Below are positions 36,480 to 43,737 of a stretch of DNA of 64,000 nucleotides, one piece after another. The DNA comes from UBA8231 sp036011085 (lineage in GTDB: Bacteria > Latescibacterota > UBA2968 > UBA8231). A program made the translations under genes and the position numbers. The notes below the pieces were generated by a model. That model had not been told where the DNA came from and did not search any database. It saw only the letters and a list, made by a program, of their open reading frames with translations. The stretch lies in assembly GCA_036011085.1 (NCBI GenBank), contig DASCMS010000124.1:1-64000 (forward strand), in the 5' to 3' direction. The number at the start of each line of letters is the position of its first letter. Positions within the stretch are counted from its first letter, which is position 1.

Positions 36480-37490
36480 CTAACTGTTGCTGATCTCGAC
36501 AAGGCGATCCAGCGCTTGTCCTGCCTTGCCGGAGGACAGTGACTCGCGCGCCAGCGAGACTCCCTCAGCAAGATCCTGTGCCAGGCCACCTGCGGTGATC
36601 GCCGCGGCCGCATTCAGTACGACAACATCGCTGCGAGGCCCATTTTCCCCGTCGAGCACGCTCTTGAGAATCCCGGCATTCTCCGTCGCGTCACCGCCCT
36701 GAAGATCGGCCGCCGTCGCCGGCTTGATGCCGAAGTCGCCGGGTTCGATCTCGTAGGTCCGCACCTCACCATCCAACAGTTCGCTGACCCGCGACGGTCC
36801 TGTCACCGTGATCTCGTCGAGACCATCGCTGCCGTGCACGACGAAGGCGCGTTCGGAGCCCAACGCCCCCAGCACGCCGGCCATCGTTTCGGTGAGATCC
36901 GGGGCAAAGACGCCGATCAGCTGCCGTCGGGCACCAGCGGGGTTCGTCAACGGACCCAGGACGTTGAACACGGTCCGCGTACCCAGCTCTTTACGTGGGC
37001 CGATGGCGTGTTTCATAGCCCCGTGAAGCGCCGGCGCGAACATGAAGCCCATGCCGGCCTCATCCAGGCATTTGCCCACGGTCTCGGGCGAAGCCTCGAC
37101 GTTGACACCGAGGGCGGCCAGCACATCAGCTGAACCACTCCGGCTCGACATGGCGCGGTTGCCATGCTTGGCTACCGTACAACCGGCGCCGGCGGCAACG
37201 AAGGCCACCGTGGTGGAAATGTTGAAGGTCCCCGAACTGTCGCCACCGGTACCACAGGTGTCGACGAGGGGCTCCCTGCCACCGGTGATCGGTGTCGCCT
37301 TGGACCGCATGACCTCGGCGAACCCGGTGATCTCATCCACCGTCTCCCCCTTGCAGCGCAGTGCCACCAGGAAGCCGCCGATCTGCGCATCCGTGGCGCC
37401 GCCAGTCATGATCTGCTCCATCACGCCGTGGGCTGTATTGCGGTCGAGATCATCATCACCAAGCAGACGTGCAATCGCTTCCTGAATCAT
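36480..37490 (-). CDS. trpD: Anthranilate phosphoribosyltransferase
   Basis: 336 residues. The conserved phosphate loop DTCGTGGDSSGTFNIST, then VAKHGNRAMSSRSGSADVLAALG, FMFAPALHGAMKHAIGPRKELG and RTVFNVLGPLTNPAG are all intact. It is fused to nothing and has the usual length. Its ATG overlaps the trpG stop (ATGA). Confidence 0.96.
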   Translation of the reverse strand: MIQEAIARLLGDDDLDRNTAHGVMEQIMTGGATDAQIGGFLVALRCKGETVDEITGFAEVMRSKATPITGGREPLVDTCGTGGDSSGTFNISTTVAFVAAGAGCTVAKHGNRAMSSRSGSADVLAALGVNVEASPETVGKCLDEAGMGFMFAPALHGAMKHAIGPRKELGTRTVFNVLGPLTNPAGARRQLIGVFAPDLTETMAGVLGALGSERAFVVHGSDGLDEITVTGPSRVSELLDGEVRTYEIEPGDFGIKPATAADLQGGDATENAGILKSVLDGENGPRSDVVVLNAAAAITAGGLAQDLAEGVSLARESLSSGKAGQALDRLVEISNS

Positions 37491-38086
37491 CCGGTCACCT
37501 CCTTGATCGTCGGGCTCCCCGTGGGAGCCTGCAGGAAATTGCCGAGCAGGTTCTTGCCTTCGCTCGTAAGAATCGACTCCGGGTGGAACTGCATGCCTTC
37601 CACGGCCAGCTCACGATGCCGCAGTCCCATCACCAGACCGTCCTCGGTCTCGGCGACGATCTGCAGGCAGTCCGGCACGGAGTCCCGTTCGACGATGAGT
37701 GAATGGTACCGTGTTGCCGTGAAGGGATTCGGCAGTCCGCGATAGACACCCGCGCCATCGTGGTGGATCTGCGACGTCTTGCCATGCATGATGTAGGGAG
37801 CCCGCGACACGGTGCCGCCGAAGGCCTGGCCGATCGACTGATGCCCCAGACAGACACCGAGGATAGGGATGCTGCCGGCGAAGCGCTCGACCACCTCCAG
37901 GGAGATACCGGCCACATCCGGCGTACAGGGACCGGGGGAGATGACGATCCTCTCCGGCGCCAGCTGCTCGATCTCGTCGCAGGTGATCTGGTCGTTGCGA
38001 TAGACGACGAGATCGGCGCCGAGCTCACCCATGTACTGCACCAGGTTGTAGGTGAAGCTGTCGTAGTTGTCGAGCATGAAGATCAT
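37487..38086 (-). CDS. trpG: Anthranilate synthase component II (glutamine amidotransferase)
   Basis: 199 residues of a class I amidotransferase: MLDNYDSFTYNLVQYMGELG, the nucleophile Cys in ILGVCLGHQSIGQAFGG and the His-Glu pair in GMQFHPESILTSEG. It supplies ammonia to TrpE, and could also serve para-aminobenzoate synthase as in some bacteria. Its start overlaps trpE (ATGA). Confidence 0.95.
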   Translation of the reverse strand: MIFMLDNYDSFTYNLVQYMGELGADLVVYRNDQITCDEIEQLAPERIVISPGPCTPDVAGISLEVVERFAGSIPILGVCLGHQSIGQAFGGTVSRAPYIMHGKTSQIHHDGAGVYRGLPNPFTATRYHSLIVERDSVPDCLQIVAETEDGLVMGLRHRELAVEGMQFHPESILTSEGKNLLGNFLQAPTGSPTIKEVTG

Positions 38087-39669
38087 GGCCGTGTCTCCGC
38101 GGCAAGCGAACTGGGATCCATACCCTCCAGCAGGCCGCTGATGTTGGCCTGGGACAGCACCACAGATCCGCGGCTGGCCATTTCGGAGGCCCGCAGCAGG
38201 GCCATGGCCTTGTTCACCGTCTCCTGGAATTCGGCATCCGGGTCGGAGTCAGCCACAATGCCGCCCCCGGCCTGGATATAGGCCACGCCGTCTTTCACCA
38301 CCATCGTCCGGATGGCGATACAGGTGTCGAGGTTGCCGGAAAAGTCCAGGTAGCCGACAGCACCACCGTAGATGCCACGCCGCGTCGGCTCCAGCTCGTC
38401 GATGATTTCCATGGCCCGCACCTTCGGCGCTCCGGAGAGGGTACCCGCCGGGTAGCAGGCAAACAGCGCGTCGATGGCATCCATATCGTCGCGCAGCTGT
38501 CCGCGCACGTTGGATACGATGTGCATCACGTGCGAGTAGCGTTCCACCTCCATCATCTCGGTGACGCGAACGCTGTCGTAGTCGGACACACGTCCCACGT
38601 CGTTGCGCCCCAGATCGACGAGCATGACGTGTTCGGAGCAGTCCTTGGCATCGGCCAGCAGCTCATCGGCAAGACGCTCGTCCTCTTCCGGCGTGGCGCC
38701 ACGGGAGCGGGTACCGGCGATGGGGCGCACCTCCAGCGTGCCATCCTGCACGCGCACGAGAATCTCGGGAGAGGCACCGAGAATCTGCAGCCCCGCCTGC
38801 TCGATGTGAAACATGTACGGCGACGGGTTGACGGTGCGCAGGACGCGGTAGATGTCGAAGGGGTCGCCGCCGAACTCCAGCTGGAAGCGCTGGGCGAACA
38901 CGACCTGGAAAATGTCGCCGGCACGGATGTACTCCAGGCAGCGTTCGATGGCTTCCTTGTAGCGCCCTCTCGTCATGTTCGAGCGGACGGCGCTCATCGA
39001 GCCCCCGGCCCCCAGTCCCGGCAGCGTCGCCGGCCGCGCGAGCAGGTCTTCGAGTTCGTCGATACGACGGCCGGCTTCGGCGTACGCTTCCGTCGCCGAT
39101 TCCTGCCCGGTGACCCGAGCATTGGCGATCACGAGGATCGTGTGCCGCAGGTTGTCGAAGGCGATCACGGTCTCGTAGAGAGCGAAGACCATGTCATCGA
39201 GCCCGAGATCATCCGTTGTCGTCTCGGGGAGTACCTCGGCAAGGCGGATGCCGTCATAGGCCAGATATCCGACTGCCCCCCCGGTGAATGGCGGCAGGTC
39301 GGGCCGCGGTGCGGCCGTGTAGGGAGCCATCAGGTCGCGTAGTGCCTGGCGCGGATCGGCCTCGAATGTCTGGCATTGGCCGTTGACTCGATTCTCGATG
39401 GTGACCCGTTGCCCACGAGAGCGGAAGATCTGTGTCGGCCGGATGCCGAGGAAGGAGTACCGTGCCGCCCGTTCGCCCCCCTCGACACTCTCGAAGAGAA
39501 AGGTGAAGTCACACTCACCCCGCAGCTTCATGTAGGCTGACACGGGTGTATCCGTATCGGCGAGAATCTCGCGGTACACGGGGACGACCTGCCCATCCTT
39601 CGAGAGATCGGCGAATTCAGCGGCTGTGGGCCGCAGGGATGGGGTCTGGGTGTTCGCTGTCACTGTCAT
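38083..39669 (-). CDS. trpE: Anthranilate synthase component I
   Basis: 528 residues. The N-terminal Trp feedback site is visible (FLFESVEGGERAARYSFLG). The chorismate-binding domain contains YIRAGDIFQVVFAQRF, SPEILVRVQDGTLEVRPIAG, GTRSRGATPEEDE, LVDLGRNDVGRVS and YIQAGGGIVADSDP. The ATG at 39669 is chosen because GGAG lies 9 bases ahead; an ATG at 39684 lacks a ribosome site, and the still longer frame runs through the attenuator. It is the first structural gene behind the trp leader. Confidence 0.95.
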   Translation of the reverse strand: MTVTANTQTPSLRPTAAEFADLSKDGQVVPVYREILADTDTPVSAYMKLRGECDFTFLFESVEGGERAARYSFLGIRPTQIFRSRGQRVTIENRVNGQCQTFEADPRQALRDLMAPYTAAPRPDLPPFTGGAVGYLAYDGIRLAEVLPETTTDDLGLDDMVFALYETVIAFDNLRHTILVIANARVTGQESATEAYAEAGRRIDELEDLLARPATLPGLGAGGSMSAVRSNMTRGRYKEAIERCLEYIRAGDIFQVVFAQRFQLEFGGDPFDIYRVLRTVNPSPYMFHIEQAGLQILGASPEILVRVQDGTLEVRPIAGTRSRGATPEEDERLADELLADAKDCSEHVMLVDLGRNDVGRVSDYDSVRVTEMMEVERYSHVMHIVSNVRGQLRDDMDAIDALFACYPAGTLSGAPKVRAMEIIDELEPTRRGIYGGAVGYLDFSGNLDTCIAIRTMVVKDGVAYIQAGGGIVADSDPDAEFQETVNKAMALLRASEMASRGSVVLSQANISGLLEGMDPSSLAAETRP

Positions 39670-39756
39670 GATGTCTCGCTCCATGTTGGTGGCGCGAGTT
39701 CCCCCAGGAAGCGCGAGTCCCCACAGGGTGGAGCCAGGCCGTGTTCGTTCCTGCCA

Positions 39757-39798
39757 GAAAAAACAAAGCCGCGGACGCTTTTTGGGGGCGCCCGCGGC
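39757..39798 (-). terminator. trp attenuator (rho-independent terminator)
   Basis: Reading the minus strand, GCCGCGG (39798-39792) pairs perfectly with CCGCGGC (39774-39768), with a further CGC/GCG step inside after one mismatch. It is followed directly by TTTGTTTTTTCT (to 39757). It lies between the Trp-rich leader peptide and trpE, the classical place for transcription attenuation. Two small hairpins lie before it, 39843-39828 (around the leader stop codon) and 39819-39807; the competing antiterminator pairing was not resolved by eye. Confidence 0.85.
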
Positions 39799-39835
39799 CT
39801 TGTTAAGAACCGTCTGTTCGATCAAATACCCGGTC

Positions 39836-39916
39836 TTACGGGTGGACGCACCTGTTCCATGTGGACCAGAAGCGCCACCAACGGCGACCGGGGGACGTTT
39901 GTATCAGGTTGGTCAT
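39836..39916 (-). CDS. trpL: trp operon leader peptide
   Basis: A 26-codon reading frame from ATG 39916 to TAA 39836. Its middle reads GRRWWRFWSTWNR: four Trp codons in eight codons, two of them adjacent. This is the sensor of attenuation control: ribosome stalling at scarce Trp-tRNA should change the folding of the RNA ahead of the terminator. The ATG lies only about 10 bases after the -10 box, so little or no Shine-Dalgarno leader exists, and leaderless initiation is implied. Confidence 0.88.
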   Translation of the reverse strand: MTNLIQTSPGRRWWRFWSTWNRCVHP

Positions 39917-39925
39917 AGCGTTCAC

Positions 39926-39954
39926 AGAATACGCGTGGCCTGTGTCGATGTCAA
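39926..39954 (-). promoter_or_regulatory. trp operon promoter (sigma70)
   Basis: TTGACA (39954-39949), 17 bases, then TATTCT (39931-39926) on the minus strand: a perfect -35, ideal spacing and a good -10. Transcription should begin near 39919-39922, a few bases before the leader ATG. No TrpR-like palindrome was found over it. This promoter could drive the whole 14-kb aromatic supra-operon. Confidence 0.82.
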
Positions 39955-40065
39955 GAACCGCAGGCTTCTCCCCGGGCGGGGATTCTACCAGGCTGTTGTG
40001 AAGCTGGTTTCGATCTCGGAGATTGATGCCCACACAGACAGACGCAGCAGACAGGAGACACGAGA

Positions 40066-41217
40066 ATGGAACCCTACCGAGCCGAGTCCTTCGCCGACGC
40101 CAGACCCGAACTTGCCGCCCCCGGCGGCACGCAGCAGAGACTGGCTCACCTGCAGGAACATGGCTTCGTCATCGTCAACGACTTTGTCGACAGCCCCTGG
40201 CTCCCCGTACTGCGGGAGGCAGGGCGCCGCGTGACCGAGGCCTGCGCACCCGGCAACGGCTACCGTCGCATCGACTGCTCGAAAGGATACGTACACCGCG
40301 CCGGCGAACAGGAGCCGTGGGCGATCCGGGGACTGATACATCCCGCCTTCGGCGAGCCCAGCTTCGCCCAGTTCCACGGCTCTGACGAGTTGCTGGGCTT
40401 CGTCGATTCCTGGTGTGACGGGCTGGGACCGGAAGACCTGACGATGAGCGGCATGCTGTTGTGGTGCAATCCACGAAAGAACGATCACGCCCTCGGCTGG
40501 CACCGGGACGGGACCTGGTGGGGCACTGGGAAACCGTACGTGGCGCAGGAGGTCCGTGATGAGGGCCCCGAAGCGTACTCCGAGGAGGTCGAGAAGGCCC
40601 GCTGGGAGGAGATCCGCGCCAACAACGCCCGGGCGATCTCCGAGCGGAGCGGCGTCAGCATGTTCCTGGCGCTGGTCGATGACGAGTGCCATGAATTGAT
40701 CCCTGGCAGCCATGATCGCTGGCGCACGCCCTTCGAGCATGACGTCCTGCTGCCCCGGGCGATGAAGGACCAGGGAGTGCCGCACACGCCGAGCTGGAAT
40801 GGGAAAGATCCGTTGCCGGGGCAGGTCGCCATCCGGCTCCGGGAAGGAGAGGCCCTCATCCGCATGGGAATCAACATCCACACGGGTCACACCGTGCCGG
40901 AACGGGAGCGCAACACCCTGTCCATCGGCTGGTCGAAGTGGTCGGGTCCTGCCACCGACGAGCCGGCGGTGGCCGACGCCCGCAGCGCCTGGCAACTCGA
41001 TCCCGCCGTACGGGAAGCGTTACCCCACGAATGGATGCAGACGGCGTGGGACCGGTGGGCGGAAACGCAGAGGCTGGGCGATACGCTGGAGGACCGCTAC
41101 GCGCCCTTCGATATCGACCGCATCAAGGCGGGTGAGGTGGTGGGCTGGCGCGGCGACCTGGAGCGCCAGGCTGCAGCGGCAGGTGAAGCGTGGGAGGCAC
41201 GCCAGACCGTGGCCTGA
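40066..41217 (+). CDS. Phytanoyl-CoA dioxygenase (PhyH) family oxygenase
   Basis: 383 residues, Fe(II)/2-oxoglutarate dependent. The iron-binding HxD is H146-x-D148 in LGWHRDGTWW. The distal His is likely in INIHTGHTVPERE, with Arg for 2-oxoglutarate just after. Other PhyH marks are LQEHGFVIVNDFV and FLALVDDECHELIPGSHDRWR. The substrate is unknown; such genes are greatly expanded in marine uncultured bacteria. AGGAG precedes the ATG at good distance. It is divergent from the trp promoter and ends 3 bases before the convergent TauE gene. Confidence 0.9.
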   Translation: MEPYRAESFADARPELAAPGGTQQRLAHLQEHGFVIVNDFVDSPWLPVLREAGRRVTEACAPGNGYRRIDCSKGYVHRAGEQEPWAIRGLIHPAFGEPSFAQFHGSDELLGFVDSWCDGLGPEDLTMSGMLLWCNPRKNDHALGWHRDGTWWGTGKPYVAQEVRDEGPEAYSEEVEKARWEEIRANNARAISERSGVSMFLALVDDECHELIPGSHDRWRTPFEHDVLLPRAMKDQGVPHTPSWNGKDPLPGQVAIRLREGEALIRMGINIHTGHTVPERERNTLSIGWSKWSGPATDEPAVADARSAWQLDPAVREALPHEWMQTAWDRWAETQRLGDTLEDRYAPFDIDRIKAGEVVGWRGDLERQAAAAGEAWEARQTVA

Positions 41218-41220
41218 TCG

Positions 41221-41985
41221 CTACCCCAGCAGCAGTTTCACGCCAGTGGCTGCCAGGATCCCGTAGACCACCCGGTTGAACCACAAATCCGAGAATCGCC
41301 GGTTGAGCATGATCCCCAGCCGCACGCCGACAAAGGTGAGGGGTGCCAGTACCGCCACCGTCGCCAGGTTGCCCACGTGGTACAGATCCAGCCAGATGTA
41401 GGGGGGCACCTTCATCGCATTCACGGCGGTGAAGACGATCACCGTGGTGCCGACGTAGAGCTCGCGTGACAGATGCTGAGGCAGCAGATAGATAGACACC
41501 GGGGCGCCGCCAGCATGGGCCAGGGTCGAGGTGAAGCCCGAGAGAAAGCCCATGGCCGTGCCTTCCGCGGCTCGTGGGTGCCTGGCGTCCAGTGCTTTGC
41601 CCGCCAGCGAGCGCAGCACCTGGAAACCCACGAACACCAGCGCCAGCGTACCGATCCCGGTGCGCAGGATCCCGGTATTATCGAGGAAGTAGCCGAAGAA
41701 CGCCGTGCCCGCTGCGATCCCCGCCGCGGCACCCGGCAACAGGAGAGCCACACTGCGCCGGTGAAATGTGGATCGGTAGTGCCAGACGGAGAAGATGTCA
41801 CAGAAGATCAACAACGGCAGCAGGAGAGCGACGGCATCCCCCACCGGGATCGTCAGCGCCAGCAACGGCGCGCCGATGGTGCCGGCGCCACCCCCAAAAC
41901 CAGCCTTGGCGATCCCCAAAAAAACCACCGCCGAGACCGCCGCCACCCAGAACCACACCGGATAAACCGGCAAGATATCGATCAT
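41221..41985 (-). CDS. TauE/SafE family permease
   Basis: 254 residues with about eight helices in two repeats. The repeat signatures are FLGIAKAGFGGGAGTIGAPLL in the N-half and MGFLSGFTSTLAHAGGAPVSI in the C-half, both typical of the sulfite or organosulfonate exporter family. The anion carried is not known; sulfite or sulfoacetate would fit a genome with sulfatases, but this is inference. Full length. Confidence 0.9.
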   Translation of the reverse strand: MIDILPVYPVWFWVAAVSAVVFLGIAKAGFGGGAGTIGAPLLALTIPVGDAVALLLPLLIFCDIFSVWHYRSTFHRRSVALLLPGAAAGIAAGTAFFGYFLDNTGILRTGIGTLALVFVGFQVLRSLAGKALDARHPRAAEGTAMGFLSGFTSTLAHAGGAPVSIYLLPQHLSRELYVGTTVIVFTAVNAMKVPPYIWLDLYHVGNLATVAVLAPLTFVGVRLGIMLNRRFSDLWFNRVVYGILAATGVKLLLG

Positions 41986-42005
41986 TCAGACCTGTACATG
42001 AATCG

Positions 42006-42141
42006 ACCCGAACCGCTCAACGCGATTCGGGTTCAGGTGTTTCCCACTCGACGATCCAATAAACCTGGCGAAGGGCTGGCAGCCAATCACCCAGCGACAG
42101 CTGATCTACCTGGCGTCGGGTCGGAGGTCTGAGGCGACCCG
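42006..42141. other. Two hairpins in the TauE/ABC intergenic gap
   Basis: The first (42006-42012 ACCCGAA with 42026-42032 TTCGGGT) lies upstream of the TauE start. The second (42117-42123 CGGGTCG with 42135-42141 CGACCCG) lies just after the ABC ATPase stop. Both are perfect 7-bp stems without a T-run. The second may be a weak terminator. Nothing coding is seen between 41986 and 42157. Confidence 0.4.
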
Positions 42142-42157
42142 GCCCAGAAGCGGATCG

Positions 42158-42949
42158 CTACTCGCCCTCAACCTCTACGGTTTCGATATCCAGATCCTCA
42201 CGCAGGGCGACTCGATCCTTCTGTCCATCCTTGATCCACACGACACGATCGGAGACGCTGAGCATTTTGTGGTCGTGCGTGGCGGAGATGATTGTGACGC
42301 CCTGAGTCTCGTTCATCTCGCGCAGCAACTCGATGATCTCGGTCCCTGTCTTCAGGTCGAGATTGCCCGTCGGCTCGTCGGCCAGAACCACCGCCGGGTC
42401 ATTGGCCAGTGCCCGGGCCACGGCGACGCGCTGTTGCTGGCCGCCGGACAGTTCATAGGGCTTGTGCGAGTGCCGCTCGCCGAGGCCGACCTTCTTCAGC
42501 AGCTCGATGCCCTTGTCCCGTGATTCGTCACTCGTGAGCCCGGCGAAGACCATCGGCAAGGTCACGTTCTCGAGAGCTGTCATCACCGGGATCAGGTTGA
42601 AAGACTGGAAGATGTAGCCAATCTTGCGGCAGCGCAGCCAAGCCAGCTCATAGGCATCGAGCTGAGCCACATCGACCTCATCGATGTAGACCTTGCCCGC
42701 CGACGGCTTGTCCAGACCACCGACCATATTGAAGAAGGTGCTCTTCCCCGAACCCGAAGGTCCCATGATCGACAGGTATTCACCGGCGTAGATCTCGAGA
42801 TCTACACCGCGCAGGGCATGCACCTTGGTGTCGCCCATGGTATAGACCTTCTTGACCTGCTGGGTACGCACGACGGTGCGCTGCTCTTCGTCTCCCGCGC
42901 TGTGCCCGGTCTGGGCTGTTTCGGCGGGTGCCGTTGTCGTCTCTGTCAT
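42158..42949 (-). CDS. ABC transporter ATP-binding protein (MacB/LolD group)
   Basis: 263 residues: Walker A GPSGSGKSTFFN, Q-loop FQSFNLIPVMTALENV, signature LSGGQQQRVAVARAL, Walker B AVVLADEPTGNLD and the H-loop ISATHDHKM. The leading 30 residues (Glu/Thr-rich) are not part of the domain. It pairs with the FtsX-like permease 10 bases upstream and should power export or extraction of a lipid, lipoprotein or peptide. Confidence 0.93.
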   Translation of the reverse strand: MTETTTAPAETAQTGHSAGDEEQRTVVRTQQVKKVYTMGDTKVHALRGVDLEIYAGEYLSIMGPSGSGKSTFFNMVGGLDKPSAGKVYIDEVDVAQLDAYELAWLRCRKIGYIFQSFNLIPVMTALENVTLPMVFAGLTSDESRDKGIELLKKVGLGERHSHKPYELSGGQQQRVAVARALANDPAVVLADEPTGNLDLKTGTEIIELLREMNETQGVTIISATHDHKMLSVSDRVVWIKDGQKDRVALREDLDIETVEVEGE

Positions 42950-42959
42950 CGCTGTTCTC

Positions 42960-43661
42960 TCAGGTGTCGGAACGCATGGCCTCGACCGGCTCCATCTTGG
43001 CCGCCTTGTAGGCCGGCAGCATGGCGCCGATCAGCGACAGCACCGTACCGGAAATGATAGCGGCCAGGGCGGATCGCACGATGCCGCCCACCGGGAAATA
43101 CTGAAAAACGAATGCACCGTAGTCGATCAGGGCCAGCATCAGGGTCATCACCAGGCCGACAACAATGCCGGCGATCGTGCCTGCCAGACCTTGGAAGGTT
43201 GATTCCAGGAGGAACAGCTTGATGATGAAGGAGTCGAGAGCCCCAAGGCACTTCATCGTGCCGATTTCTCGATATCGTTCAGTCACCGACATCAACATGG
43301 CGTTGGCGATGCCGACGACGCAGACCAGCAGAGACAGGCTGATGAGCCAGGTCTGTTTCGAGCTCTCCTCGGCCAGCCGTGCCAGGGCCTCCTCGGAGAC
43401 GGCGGCGCCTTCGGCGGTGAACGTCTCGATACCATTCTTCTGCAACTCGAGGTTGATCTCGCTCTTGTTGGCGTCGCGCAGCGATCCGATGATCTCGTTC
43501 TGGCTCCAGACCGACATCAGGAAGGCGATCGCCAGAATAATGCCGCTGGTCGTGATCAGAGAGCGGCCGAAGCGGATCTTGAGGCTCCGCAGGCTGATCT
43601 CCAGCGCCTTGCTCATGGGCAGCGAAATCGACCTGCCGCCCGCCAATGCCTGTTCAGTCAT
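42960..43661 (-). CDS. Short FtsX-like ABC permease
   Basis: 233 residues with four helices in the MacB/FtsX order. Helix 1 (LITTSGIILAIAFLMSVW) is followed by a periplasmic segment of only about 60 residues, much smaller than in MacB. Then come helix 2 with CVVGIANAMLMSVTERYREIGTMKCLGA (the conserved FtsX core), and helices 3 and 4 ending AAKMEPVEAMR. A strong GAGGTGAG lies before the ATG. It acts with the ATPase at 42158-42949. The reduced loop makes a partner-protein role such as that of MacA less likely. Confidence 0.9.
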   Translation of the reverse strand: MTEQALAGGRSISLPMSKALEISLRSLKIRFGRSLITTSGIILAIAFLMSVWSQNEIIGSLRDANKSEINLELQKNGIETFTAEGAAVSEEALARLAEESSKQTWLISLSLLVCVVGIANAMLMSVTERYREIGTMKCLGALDSFIIKLFLLESTFQGLAGTIAGIVVGLVMTLMLALIDYGAFVFQYFPVGGIVRSALAAIISGTVLSLIGAMLPAYKAAKMEPVEAMRSDT

Positions 43662-43737
43662 TCTCTCACCTCTACGTCAGTCTACGCTCCAACAGGACTC
43701 TTCAATGTAGGCTCTTGCCGAAGGGTGGATCAAGCCG

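Noticed and set aside
39670..39825. N-terminal extension of TrpE
   Set aside because: The extra residues would be read through the terminator stem and T-run; a good ribosome site precedes the ATG at 39669.
42117..42141. Second intergenic hairpin as a rho-independent terminator
   Set aside because: The 7-bp stem is perfect, but no T-run follows on either strand; listed only as a hairpin.
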